Source of the DNA: Myotis daubentonii
Lineage: Eukaryota; Chordata; Mammalia; Chiroptera; Vespertilionidae
Assembly (NCBI RefSeq): GCF_963259705.1
Contig: NC_081842.1
Location: 39,645,796 to 39,709,795, forward strand
DNA: 64,000 nt
Direction of reading: 5' to 3'
In this document: positions 32,726 to 43,188 of the stretch, in pieces
Numbering within the stretch: the first letter of the stretch is position 1
How the letters are laid out: each line of letters begins with the position of its first letter
The notes under the pieces: generated by a model
What the model saw: only the letters and a program-made list of their open reading frames with translations
Told to the model about the DNA's origin: nothing
Databases searched by the model: none
Position numbers and translations under genes: made by a program

Positions 32726-34636
32726 CTAGAGGCCCGGTGCACAAAAATTTGTGCACTGGCAGGGGGGTGGGGTATCCCTCAGCCCCACTTGTGCCCTCTC
32801 ACAGTCTGGGACCCCTCAGGAGATAAAGACCTGCTGGTTTAGGCCTGCTCCCAGGTGGCAGAGGGCAGGCCCAATTCCTAGGTGCAGCCCCTGGTCAGGC
32901 TCAGAGCAGGGCCAATTGGGGAGTTGGGGCACTGCCCCCTGTCATGCACAGAGCAGGGCGGATCGGGAGGTTGCGATGTCACCCCCAGTCATGCTCAGGG
33001 TAGGGCCGATTGGGGGGTTGGGGCGCCACCCCTGTCACACTCAAGGCAGGGTTGATGGGGAGGTTGCGGTGCCACCCCCTGTCACGCACAGAGCAGGGCC
33101 CATCAGGGGGGTTGGGGCTCCGTACCCTGTCACACACAGAGCAGGGCCGATCAGGGGGTTGGGGCACTCAACCCTGTCACACTCAGGGCAGGGCAGATGG
33201 GAGGTTGCGGCTCCACCCCATCACACACAGAGCAGGGCCCATGGGGGGATTTGGGCGCCGCACCCTGTCACACACAGAGCAGGGCTGATCAGGGGGTTGG
33301 GGAGCTCCCCGCTATCAGGCACAGAGCAGGGTCGATCAGGGGGTTGGGGCGCCTTCCCCTGTCACAAACAGAGTAGGGCTGATAGGGGAATTGGGGCACT
33401 GCCCCGTCACACACAGAGCAGGGCGGATTAGGGGGTTGGGTCACTGCCCCTTGTTACCCACAGAGCAGGGCTGATCAGGGGGTTGGGGCACTCAACCCTG
33501 TCACACTCAGGGCAGGGCTGATGGGGAGGTTGCGGCTCCACCCTGTCACACACAGAGCAGGGCCCATGGGGGGATTGGGGTGCCACACCCTGTCACACAC
33601 AGAGCAGGGCCGATCAGGGGGTTGGGGCGCCTTCGCCTGTCATGAACAGAGTAGGGCGGATAGGGAGGTTGTGGCCCCTCCCCCTGTCACACACAGAGCT
33701 GCAGGGTGATCAGGGGGTTTGGGCACTGCCCCCTGTCACACTGCTCCAGGGGCCAGGAGGCCTCGCGGCTCCGCTGATCCCAGTGCTGGGAGGCCTCGTG
33801 GCTCCGCTTGACACCGGGGCAGTGAGGCCTCACTGCTCAACTGATCCTGGTGCTAGGAGGCCTCACTGCTCCGCTGATCCCAGTGCTGGGCGGCCTCACG
33901 GCTCCACTGATCCCAGTGCTGGGAGGCATATTACCCTTTTACTATATAGGATAGAGGCCTGGTGCACGGGTGGGGGCCAGCTGGTTTGTCCTGAAGGGTG
34001 TCCCGGATCAGGGTAGGGGTCCCACTTGGGTGCCTGGCCAACCTGGATGAGGGGATGATGGCTGTTTGCAGCTGGTCACACCCCCTTCAGGGTGGGGGTC
34101 CCGACTGGGGTGCCTGGCCAGTCTGGGTGAGGGGCTGAGGGCTGTTTTCAGGCTGGCGGGTGACTGAAGCTCCCAACCTCTCCTTTTTTTCTTTTCTTTT
34201 TTTTTTTATTCTGGGATTTATTTACCTTCTATGGCTGTCACTGGAACTGAGAGCCAGCTTTAGCTCTGAGGCTCGGCTCCAGCTCTGAGACCTTGGCTGC
34301 TGAAAGCAGGGATCTGGTTTGTTTGGGTTCTATAATTGAAACACTGTTGCAACTCTAGCTTGGCCGGCTGGCTGAAAGCATGGGGTTTGTTTAGCTTCTA
34401 TAATTGCAACATTGTTTCTTAGCTCACACACAGTGCAAGCTCAGAGGCCAGCAGTGGCAGGCAGGGAACCTTGGCTTCCTCCTTCACTGGAGCAAGCAAG
34501 CCTCCTGTTTGCTTCAGCTGCATGGCTGCCGGCCACCATCTTGGTTGGCAGTTAATTTGCATATCGCCCTGATTAGCCAATGGGAAGCATGTCGGAGGTA
34601 TGGTTAATTACCATGTTTGTCTATTATTAGATAGGA
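32726..34636 (-). mobile_element. Composite (dimeric) HeliBat-type Helitron
   Basis: The outer ends are a Helitron 3' end (CTAG at 32726-32729 on the reverse strand, after A, with a GTGCACAAATTT-type hairpin) and a 5' TC end at 34635-34636 before T. At 33951/33952 lies a complete internal 5' end abutting an internal 3' end, in plus orientation TATATAGGA|TAGAGGCCTGGTGCAC. It is therefore two Helitrons head to tail: a 685-bp 5' half (33952-34636) and a 1,226-bp 3' half (32726-33951) that contains a minisatellite. The copy at 46254-48076 has the same junction. The 5' half carries CCAAT, ATGCAAAT and CCAAGATGG motifs. No Rep/helicase is encoded. Confidence 0.92.
32930..33740 (-). repeat. Minisatellite, about 46-bp unit, about 18 copies
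   Basis: Each unit contains CACACAGAGCAGGGC(C/T)GAT, then CAGGGGGTTGGGG and a short variable CACCCCCTGTCA join. The unit length is not a multiple of three, so the long frames across it cycle through phases and are not genes. Confidence 0.93.
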
Positions 34637-35676
34637 TATTTGAAGACAAAATTATAAAATAATTTTATAATAAAAACAATGAAATATTTTTGAAAAAAAT
34701 TTTCTGAGACTATCTGAGATTTCTAGTATAATAATACCATGTCTTGGGATTATTGTTACTGTCCATGTCAATCTTGTGTCACTTTATGTATCCAGCACCA
34801 ATACAGATTTGGGGCTAATGGAACCATTATTTCCTTATCATCTCACTTGGACCAATGTTTACCCTCAGCTATGCTCTCTTATAATTGGGTTTTCATAAAA
34901 CATTTTATAGAGTTTAGTAATTTTAATAGACATCTAAATCAATCTCTCTTCTTTCTTTCTCTTCTTCCCTTTCTAATCTTTCTCTATCTCTATCATTTCT
35001 ATTCCTAGCTCTATTTTCTCTCCTACCTACTATTTTATTATCTATCTATCTATCTATCTATCTACCTAAAATAACTATCTAAATTCAGATATTGCAAAAG
35101 CCCCAGGATCTTTAATTTAGAAATGCAACTACTGGATTTGTTCTAAAAGACCCACCATCTGGAGTCTCTTGACACTGATAAAGGATATGAGCCATATTCT
35201 CAGGCTCTATGGCTGCAGCAGTTTCCCTCTGTATGCTGTTTATTTTCTCCTCATGCATCCAAAAGCTACCTTATTGCTGTGTAGTGTTCCTCAGATATTG
35301 ACAGAACAAGCCTAGAAATACATTTCAGAAGCTTGGGGAAAATTGTGCTGCAAAGAAGCAAACAAAATCACATTTTGTGTTGTCTTTACTTTTAAAATAA
35401 GTAAACAGGAACAGAGAAACTGGTTAGTTCCTGATGCTTCTCAACATCTGCTAACAAAGTTCCTTGTATTGGAAAGAGATTGCCTTCTTTCATGCTGAGA
35501 GAAGCAGAAATGGAAATTATTCCCATCATTGCTTAGCTCAAACACTTGGGAATTTATTGACAATTCAGCAAAAACAGTTAAAGAAAAGGCTAAGCAGTCT
35601 GTATCCCCCACTTTCTTCTGCAGATATGATCATGTGAGGCCCGGTGTCCATTAAGGCCATTAAAAGGACTCATGGA
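34637..35676. other. Unique DNA with a (TATC)n microsatellite
   Basis: Only the tetranucleotide run near 35037-35064 and pyrimidine-rich DNA before it stand out. No gene seen. Confidence 0.45.
35037..35064. repeat. (TATC)n microsatellite
   Basis: About seven perfect TATC/ATCT units. Confidence 0.95.
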
Positions 35677-35878
35677 GCCCGGCCAATGTGGCTCAGAGGT
35701 TGAGTGCTGACCTCTGAACCAGGAGGCCATGGTTCGATTCTCAATCTGGGCAAATGCTGGGGTTGCAGGCTCATAGTGTGGAGCGTGCAGGAGACAGCCG
35801 ATCAATGATTCTCTCTCATCAATAATGTTTCTCTTTCTCTTCCTCTCTGAAATCAATAAAAATACATTTTAAAAAATG
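35677..35878 (+). mobile_element. VES SINE
   Basis: GCCCGGCCAATGTGGCTCAG head, ATGGTTCGATTCTCAATCTG B-box region and TGAAATCAATAAAAATACAT tail. Duplication CTCATGGA at 35669-35676 and 35879-35886. Confidence 0.94.
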
Positions 35879-37204
35879 CTCATGGAAAAGATATTCAGAT
35901 TAACCCCTAAAGATATTTGGGAAATAGCTGTTTTCCTCTGGGGCCTTCCCCAGTTTACTCTCCTCTGCTCTTCCCCCTGATGACCGATCCAGCCTGCCTG
36001 CCTAAACCAGCCTGCTCGGTTTACCCTCGTTCTCCTCCCACTCAAATCCTGCAAAACAAAGTTTATCTGTCCCATGTTCTATTTTGAGGCCCAGATGTTG
36101 GGCAGGTGTGCAGTGGAAAGAATCCCTGACTAATTACCTTCAAGTGCTTTGGCTTCAAGAGTTTCCTTAGAAGAGGTTATTAAGAGCAAATGGCATAAAA
36201 TAAACATAAGAGCTCTGGGGCCTATTAAATATTATTACATCTGAGTCGTTGTTATAATCATGTTCTGCCCTTACTGCTCAAAACTCTATGAACTTATGCA
36301 GGTCACTTAACCTACCTGGGCTTTTTTCCCCTTGACTATAGGCAAGGATGAAAACACTGACGTCCTCTCCAACACAGAAGTCCTGTGGGTCATTACAGTC
36401 CAGCAGGTGCTAAATTCCATTCGAACAAAGATTTTTCTAAAGCACCTCTTCAGCTCAAGAAAGTGATTAACAACTCCAACGTGATAATAAAAGAACTATT
36501 TGGGGCAGAACAGCAATGGGAGAAACTTCGGTTCTCAAATCTTGATGCTGATATTGAATAGAGTTAGGAATAGTATGCCCAGCATTGCAGGAAAACCATT
36601 ACGGTAGGAATTAATCCTGAATGCATATTCCTTAGGCTAGCAACTCATTATAGGAAATGAAGTTTAAAGGGAGGTTTTCTTTTGTTAATGAACAAAGCAC
36701 AAAGTCATTGGAATATTTTAAAGAAAATGACCCTTTTCTCTCATGAGAAGCTACTTTTAATTTCTTTTTTAATTACAGTATTCTCTCTCCCTAAAATACT
36801 GAAAGTCTTTCCATACTTGGGAACTATTACTATAAATTAGGAATGTGGGTTCCTTACTGAGAAAACCAAGGTGATTGCTCAGGTCCAATGGTCTAAGACA
36901 TGGTTCAGTGCCCTAGAAACAGCTGGAAATCGGTATCTGATCCAGCAGCTGCTCTTAACATTCAGGGTTCTTGTGTGTTTCCAAGGAGTACCTATGAGGT
37001 TCCCAGTCATCTGATTTACACAGGACATGTATCCTTTTCCCTGGCTTTAAAAGTTGTCTGCAGTAGGGCTTAAGTAGAAACTATAGATACGAGAGATTTA
37101 GATAGGACCAGCACCCTAAATCATAATAGGCCATTTACATGATATGTCCTTGTGCATAATCACCTCATTCCATCTTTCCATGAACCTGGTGAAGAGTCTG
37201 AGTG
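35879..37204. other. Mostly unique DNA
   Basis: A short MIR-like stretch at about 36265-36355 (GCAGGTCACTTAACCTACCT) is the only hint of a repeat. No gene seen. Confidence 0.4.
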
Positions 37205-37755
37205 GAAGATGGACAGTTTTTGTTTTTTTTTTTCATCTATTGAGAAGTGGAGTCTTTGTCTCCTGTTGAATCTGGGTTGGCCCTGTGATGTTTCTATTTT
37301 AACCAGTAGAATATGGAAGAGGTAGCACTATACCCATTTGTTGGCCCAGGCCTTAAGGGATTGTTAGTTTCTACTTCTTGTTTCTTAGAACAATCTCTCT
37401 GAGAGCCCTGAGCTGCCATGTTAAAAGTCCAACTACTTTGAGATTGTCATGCTGAAGGGGCCACATGTGGGTCCCTCAAGCCATAGTCCCAGCTGAGCCT
37501 GGACTTCTGTACAATCCTGCTAAGGCACAGATATGTGAGCGAGGCCTTCTTGGACTTTCAGAACAGCTCATACCCAAACAATACCACAATGACCTCAGTC
37601 AGCACTGCCTGCAGCAGACACATTATCCAGCTAAGGCCTGTTCAATTTCCTGGTCCACAGAACCATGGGCTATAATAAAATTAGTATTGTTGTTTTAAGT
37701 CACTAAAATTATAGGCCAATTTGTTACACAGCCATAGGTAGATACTGGAACAGAC
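37205..37755 (+). mobile_element. MLT1-like (ERVL-MaLR) LTR
   Basis: The 3' part TTGTTGTTTTAAGTCACTAA, then GGCCAATTTGTTACACAGCC and ATAGGTAGATACTGGAACAG matches the end of MLT1-group LTRs. The 5' part is diverged. It is a non-coding relic. The 77-codon frame at 37465 is incidental. Confidence 0.55.
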
Positions 37756-38299
37756 CATAGTAATTCCATTTTATAGATAACTCTAAGGTTTGGAGAGCTA
37801 TTGTGAGATGCTTAAAGACTTGAATCCTAACTCTCTTACTAGAAATGCAGTCTATTATACCACATTTCTTCTTTATGATAATAATCATCTTTTCACTCTA
37901 AGGAATGGTCTTTTAAATCTCAAGATATAGGCAATTTATCATGGCTTGTTGCACTGTTTCAGAAAGCTTAGGGCACAATTTAAAGCTCAATTATATTAAT
38001 TATAGATTTTACTTGTTCCTAGTTTTCTATTTCTAATATGCCAACTTATCTTGTATCTTTTACTTTAAGCTGGCATATATCATTTTTGAAGAAAAGTCGG
38101 ACATCAATAAATTCGATAAAATACTCATCATCAGCAAACTTAATTGATGACCCTATTTTAGAGTTGTGAGATAAAATACAAGATGTCTGGGACATACTTA
38201 TACTAAAATGTATTCATTGTTAAGCTGAAGTTCAAATTAATTGGGCATCTTACATTTTTGTTTGCTAAATATGGCAACATTATCCTCTGTGTTATCTTC
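37756..38299. other. Unique AT-rich DNA
   Basis: No recognisable gene or repeat. Confidence 0.4.
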
Positions 38300-38358
38300 A
38301 AAAATTATTTTTTTTAATATTTTTTATTGATTAAGATATTACATATGTGTACCCTCTA

Positions 38359-38379
38359 CCCCCCCCCCCCCCCCCCCCC
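38359..38379. repeat. Uninterrupted C21 (G21 on the HAL1 sense strand)
   Basis: Twenty-one consecutive C in the plus strand, followed closely by further C7 runs. On the element's sense strand this is a G-rich 3' UTR tract able to form G-quadruplexes, a known feature of L1 3' UTRs. Confidence 0.95.
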
Positions 38380-39192
38380 GCTCATCCCCTCACCCCCCCG
38401 TTGTCCGTGTCCATTGGTTAGGCCTATATGCTTGCATATAAGTCCTTTGGTTGATCTTTCCCCCTTGCCCCCACCCTCCCCTACCTTCCCTCCATGGCCC
38501 GACAGTCCAATCAATGCCTCTCCATCTCTGGATCAGTCCTTGTTCATCAGTTTATGTTGTTCATTATATTCCACAAATGAGTGAGATCCTGTGGTATTTA
38601 TCCGCTCTCCAGTTCCATCCATGCTGTGGCAAATGGTAAGAGTTCCTTTTTCTTCTTCCTCTTCTTAAAGAATCCCTTTCAGCATTTCATATAATGCTGG
38701 TTTGGTGGTGATGAACTCCTTTAGCTTTTTCTTATCTGTGAAGCTCTTTATCTGACCTTCCATTCTGAATGATAGCTTTGCTGGATAAAGTAATCTTGGT
38801 TGCAGGTTCTTGATATTCATCTCTTTGAATATTTCTTGCCACTCTCTTCTGGCCTGCATGGTTTCTGTTGAGAAATCAGCTGACAGTCGAATGGGTACTC
38901 CCTTGTAGGTAACTGACTGTCTTTCTCTTGCTGCTTTTAAGATTCTCTCTTTATCTTTTGCTCTTGGCATTTTAATTATGATGTGTCTTGGTGTGGTCCT
39001 CTTTGGATTCCTTTTGTTTGGGGTTCTCTGCGCTTCCTGGACTTGTAAGTCCATTTCTTTCACCAGGTAGGGGAAGTTTTCTGTCATTATTTCTTCAAAA
39101 AGGTTTTCAATATCTTGCCCTCTCTCTTCTTCTGGTACCCCTATAATTCTGATGTTGGTACGCTTGAAGTTGTCCCAGAGGTTCCTTACACT

Positions 39193-39207
39193 ATCTTCAT
39201 ATTTTTT
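39193..39207. repeat. Target-site duplication of U2 insertion (copy 1)
   Basis: ATCTTCATATTTTTT, repeated exactly at 39242-39256 on the other side of the U2 fragment. Confidence 0.95.
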
Positions 39208-39241
39208 ACACTTGATCTTAGCCAAAAGGCCGAGAAGCGAT
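39208..39241 (-). pseudogene. RNU2: U2 snRNA 5'-end retropseudogene (34 nt)
   Basis: On the minus strand the insert begins ATCGCTTCTCGGCCTTTTGG and ends AAGATCAAGTGT, which equals the first 34 nt of U2 snRNA with no mismatch that I can see. It is 3' truncated: the branch-point-recognition region, Sm site and later stems are missing. A 15-bp duplication flanks it. The cleavage site, TTTTTT/GA on the nicked strand, fits L1 endonuclease preference, so it is an L1-mediated retro-insertion, not a gene. Confidence 0.95.
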
Positions 39242-40494
39242 ATCTTCATATTTTTTGAATCTCTTTTCTTTTTTCTTTTTCGGTTGGGTATTTTTTGTTT
39301 CTTTGCATTTCAAATCTTTGACTTGATTCTTGGGATCCTCTTGTCTGCTGTTGGATCTCTGTAAATTATTCTTTATTTCAGTCAGTGTATGCTTAATTTC
39401 TAGTTGGTCCTTTTTCATGTCCTCCATGGTCTCACTATACTCCTTGAGGGATTCATTAAATTTATCGGCGGTTTCCATAAAATTCTTGAAAAACCTTATA
39501 AACGTGGCCTTGAACTCTATATCCAGTCATTTGCTTTCCTCCGTTTCTGCCATTTGTGACCTTTTTCTTTGTCTCCGCATTTTGGCTGCTTCCCTGTGTT
39601 GATAGAGTGGCCCTGTGCGCCAGGTGTCCTGTAGGGCCCAGTGGCTCACCCTCCCCAGTTACCTGGGGTAGACACTCTTGGTGCACTCTTGGTGCCTTGG
39701 TTGTTGTAGGATCACTGGGAGGAATTGACCTCCAGGCCAATTGGCTGTGGGAATCAGCTGTGTCTGAAGTGGGAGAATGGTCCCCCTCTGACCACTGGGT
39801 GCAGTGGCTCCTGGATCTAAGGAGGTGCTAATTCAGCCCCTGCCTGAGGCCACACAGCAGGAGCCACGAAGAGGCTCAGCTGTGAAGCAATGCAAGCCGC
39901 TGCGGGGCCTTGGGCCTTCTCTTGGAAGTTCTGGGTCTGCCTGGCTGGGCTGTAGTTAGGTACATTCACATGCAAAAGCCTCTGCCGCAGCCTGGGTGGG
40001 GCGGGGTCTCAGGGAGTCAAAGGGCGGTGAAAGCAGCTATGGTGATTCTCCGCGCCCGGAGCCGCGCGTCTCAGTGTCCCGGTAACTGCTGCAAGCACCT
40101 CTGAGGGAAAGCCGCCCTCAAGTTCGCCCGCTGCCGCCTGACAGGCCAGCCTCTCCCCGTATGAGCCCTGGGTCCCCAGAGACCCGCTGGAACCAGAGTT
40201 CAGAGCAGTCGGGAGCTTGTGATTCAAAAAGACAGCCGCGTCCTCAGGCGCCACCCCCTTTCCAAGCGCGCGAGCCGCAGCTGTACCTCTGCACTTCACC
40301 TCTGCAGCTCCTCTGGCTCTCAGCGTGCCCCTCTTTTCTTCTAGTTGTAGAAATTACAGTCAGCCAGCCTTCCTGTTGTTCTGGACGATGTTTGCTCTGA
40401 CCCTTGCGGCATTCTTCAATTGTTGTGTGAGGCGACAATTTCCCGGTGTTTATCTATGCCGCCATCTTAGTTTCTTCCTCCAAAAAATTATTTT

Positions 40495-40774
40495 CTATTA
40501 ACTTTGGTACTCACCTGGTTCAGGAGGGATCTCAACAGACATTTGTAGCTCAAGCCTACCTTTGTGGGGAATGGCAAACAGATAACCAGAGTTCAAGATT
40601 TAATGTGAGGCCTAAGGGAGTATCTTCACCAAATATTAGCCCCAGGCAGAACTCCAATAAAGACAAAGTTGTCATCTTTCCTGTCTCCTCTCTCCAGCAT
40701 CCCTGCCTCTTTCTCCAAAGCTGAGATCCATTCTCACAGGCCTGCTCAAACTATCTCTTATTGTCCAATCATGT
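40495..40774. other. Unique DNA
   Basis: No recognisable gene or repeat. Confidence 0.35.
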
Positions 40775-40889
40775 GTATTAAATATGTATGGAACCTCTGC
40801 TATGTGCCAGGCACAGTAATCAACAACTACTGAGGATTGAATCCACATAAGAAAGGCCTCAGGGCATAAGAGGAAGCAATTATTATATA
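40775..40889 (-). mobile_element. L2/MIR-type 3' fragment
   Basis: GGAACCTCTGCTATGTGCCA and GGCACAGTAATCAACAACTA recall the reverse complement of an L2 or MIR 3' end. Short and diverged. Confidence 0.5.
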
Positions 40890-41218
40890 CAGTTGACCCT
40901 TAAACAACATAGGGTTTAGGGGCACTGACACCTCTCCCCCTTCTTCCCCCCACCCCAATGCAGTAAAAAAACTGCTTATAACTTTTGACTCCCTCCAAAC
41001 TTAACTATTAATAGCCTACTGTTGACTGGAAGCCATACCGAAACCATAAATAGTCCATTAACACTTATTTTGTATGTTACATGTTTTATAAACTATATTC
41101 TTATAATAAAGTAAGCTAGAGAAAAGAAAATGTTAAGAAAATCATAAGGAAGAGAAAATACATTTACAGTATTTATTGAAAAAAAAAATCCACATATAAG
41201 TTGTTCCAGGGTAAAATG
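40890..41218. mobile_element. Tigger-like (pogo) MITE
   Basis: It starts CAGTTGACCCTTAAACAACA after TA (40888-40889). The middle includes AACTATTAATAGCCTACTGT and AATAAAGTAAGCTAGAGAAA. It ends with a degenerate TTGTTCCAGGGT before TA. This matches a common mammalian non-autonomous Tigger element with a small deletion in the right arm. Confidence 0.8.
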
Positions 41219-41239
41219 TACTCAGAAGCAACATGATGC

Positions 41240-41660
41240 ATTTTATATTTTGCCATGTATAACCAAGTCCTTTGGGAAGGCCTTATAAAGAAGGTTCTAT
41301 CTGAGCTGAGAGTGGACAGATAAATAGGAGCTTCCCAGGTGAAGGGTCTGCTGGGGGAGCAGCAGGAGAAACCTCCTGGAATGTTCAGTGTGGCTGCAGC
41401 ATAAGGGGGAAATATGAGGCTGGAGAGGAAGTTGGCTGGTGAGGGTTTTAATGGCCAGGCAAGGTAACAGCATTTTTTATTTTTTAAATAGACACTGAGC
41501 AATGAAAATTAGTAAACCAAGTGGTTACACGGTAAGGTTTAATTTTTAGAGTATTTCTGGGAGTACGAAGACTAAATCGGGGACTGCTATGCTAGTTATG
41601 GGGAGTGACAGTGAGGTGCCAAGGCAGGTTACAGGCATTTGCACTGAAGAGGAGTGGCAG
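41240..41660 (-). mobile_element. L2 LINE fragment
   Basis: TGTTCAGTGTGGCTGCAGCA, GGGGGAAATATGAGGCTGGA and GGTGAGGGTTTTAATGGCCA correspond to the reverse complement of the L2 3' region. Boundaries approximate. Confidence 0.6.
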
Positions 41661-42039
41661 AATTCAAAAGAGAATTATATGAGAGAACCTCTAGTGCCAT
41701 GACAACTTGCTAAAAGTCGTTTTATAGAGGGCCTTTGATTATTAGGAAGTCTTCAATGTAAAAATTAATACATCTTCATAGAAAATCCCAGGATCTATGA
41801 CAATGGAGATACTAATTAGATGTGTTTAATACAAGTTAGGGAGATAATTCCTTACTTGGTCCAGTCTTAAGAATTTTCTAATTGCCACTCTTATGAAAAA
41901 CACTTTTCTGAAAATAAGTTGTAAACAATTTGATTACTCCTAACCTAGGTTTAGACAGTCAAAATAAAATAGATGTCTATAATAAACTTCTGGATAATTT
42001 GAGCAAACCTACCGGTATTGAGGAAAAAGAATCAGGGAA
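41661..42039. other. Unique DNA
   Basis: No recognisable gene or repeat. Confidence 0.35.
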
Positions 42040-42240
42040 CCCGATGTAACCAGATTAGAGTCAGAAGACCTAGGTTTATACATTGGATGCCATTGATTAG
42101 TTGTGTGATGATGGCCAGCGCTCTTAGACCCTATAACCTCATTGTCCTCATCTGTAAATGAGGAAAGCAGGACCTACTAGCCTGCCTGACAGAGATCAAT
42201 TAAGGCAATGGTTATAAAATGTACAACTATCACTATTAAC
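42040..42240 (+). mobile_element. MIR SINE
   Basis: AGAAGACCTAGGTTTATACA, ATTAGTTGTGTGATGATGGC, CATTGTCCTCATCTGTAAAT and CTGCCTGACAGAGATCAATT follow the MIR order on the plus strand. Confidence 0.85.
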
Positions 42241-42254
42241 GTTTTACACTGTTA

Positions 42255-42430
42255 ACATGATAATAGTGAACATTTGTTGGGTGCTTAGACTCTGTGCTAA
42301 GGGACTTTCACATATTCTCTTATTTGATTTTGTAACTTGCCCAATGTCACATGGATAGTGTGTGATGGAACTGGAATTCTAACACAGATTTGTCTTGAGT
42401 CCATGCTCATTCTGAATACACAATACTGCA
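42255..42430 (-). mobile_element. MIR SINE
   Basis: AACATTTGTTGGGTGCTTAG, TAACTTGCCCAATGTCACAT and GGAACTGGAATTCTAACACA follow the reverse-complement MIR order. Confidence 0.8.
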
Positions 42431-42504
42431 TCCTTCTGTGTAGCTCTTTATAATTTACACACTACTCACAAACATGTGTCTATGTAAGAAATCACTGAGT
42501 AAGC

Positions 42505-42745
42505 CTTGTTGAGTGCCTACTGTAATTCAGGAATTGTGTTTTGTATTCAGTTAAACCTCACATCAGTGAAGTAGTATGAATCCTGATTTTTCTGGTGAGG
42601 AAACTGAAGTTTAAATTTAAACAATTTCCCCAAGATCACATAGGAAAAGCCTCAGACATGGATGGAGTGAGGAATAATCTAATAGAACCTACTGGAGCTA
42701 GGAGTTAAAGCTAGGTCTTCTAATTCCACACTATTTTTCTCTGCT
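42505..42745 (-). mobile_element. MIR SINE
   Basis: GTTGAGTGCCTACTGTAATT, GGTGAGGAAACTGAAGTTTA and TTTCCCCAAGATCACATAGG are reverse-complement MIR. Together with the two before it, three MIR copies lie within 700 bp. Confidence 0.8.
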
Positions 42746-43023
42746 TCACGGTGCCGCCTGTGTGCATATGCCTCCAAGCGCACTTTCGTGACTTGCCAAC
42801 TGGAACCCACTGCTCCCACCACGAGGACCTGCTGTTAGTGGTCGTGGTCTCCCTGCAGCATCCGGATAGAAGTGTGGCGGCAGAGAGCAGCTTGGCTTGA
42901 AGAATGTTAGGGAAATTTCCTGACCTTGTTCACGATGCCCCCTGCTTGTTATGCTAGCAGGTCAGGTGCTGTCTGAAGCCCAGCTTCACAGAGTTAACTC
43001 TGATGAATATTATTATACGTTAT

Positions 43024-43188
43024 AGCAGAGATGCTCAAACTTTATCAAGCATCAGAATCACCCAGGAAACCTACCCTCCACCCTTGGAGATTTTGATTCT
43101 GAGGGTCCCGGTGTGGCATTTTTTAGTAAGCATTCTAGAAGCTACTGATGTAGGAAAATTCTTGAGTGATATTTTGAGAAACACTGTA
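43024..43188 (+). mobile_element. MER5A-like hAT MITE
   Basis: GCAGAGATGCTCAAACTTTA, GCATCAGAATCACCCAGGAA, TTTTGATTCTGAGGGTCCCG and a degenerate right end TTTTGAGAAACACTG span a nearly complete MER5A-type element. Confidence 0.8.

Larger units (their letters stand above)
38665..39580 (-). pseudogene. HAL1 ORF1p, disrupted
   Basis: The probable start is ATG at 39580-39578 (MRRQRKRSQMAETEE). Without the insertion the frame would be about 290 codons. N-terminal coiled coil is visible at 39478-39260 (LKEYSETMEDMKKDQLEIKH). The RRM-like region is near NIRIIGVPEEERGQ and RHIIIKMPRAKDKERILKAA. The C-terminal domain holds ARREWQEIFKEMN, LQPRLLYPAKLSF and IKSFTDKKKLKEFITTKP. Two lesions are seen: a TGA at codon 18 (39529-39527), and a U2 fragment plus duplication at 39208-39256. 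The C-terminal 180 codons remain open. It would bind L1-type RNA if intact; as it stands it is dead. Confidence 0.88.
38312..40482 (-). mobile_element. HAL1 (half-L1) retrotransposon, younger copy
   Basis: A 12-bp duplication AAAAATTATTTT flanks it at 38300-38311 and 40483-40494. On the minus strand it starts with AAGATGGCGGC (40458-40469, YY1-type, as in L1 promoters). It continues with a GC-rich 5' UTR that still has many CpGs (39900-40460), ORF1 (39580 to 38665), then a 3' UTR with a 21-base G run. ORF2 is absent; only a short ORF2-3'-end-like piece (about 38580-38640) precedes the UTR. Retained CpGs and open ORF1 segments suggest recent activity. A 34-nt U2 fragment is inserted in ORF1. 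Confidence 0.9.

Noticed and set aside
32751..33431. 226-codon open frame (plus strand)
   Set aside because: It lies entirely in the Helitron minisatellite. The roughly 46-bp unit is not a multiple of three, so each unit is read in a different phase. No protein family is recognisable.
32930..33740. CRISPR-like regular repeats
   Set aside because: Units are contiguous with no unique spacers, and the context is a mammalian Helitron, so it is a minisatellite.
39208..39241. Functional U2 snRNA gene
   Set aside because: Only 34 nt, no promoter elements (PSE/DSE), no Sm site, and a target-site duplication. It is a retro-insertion.
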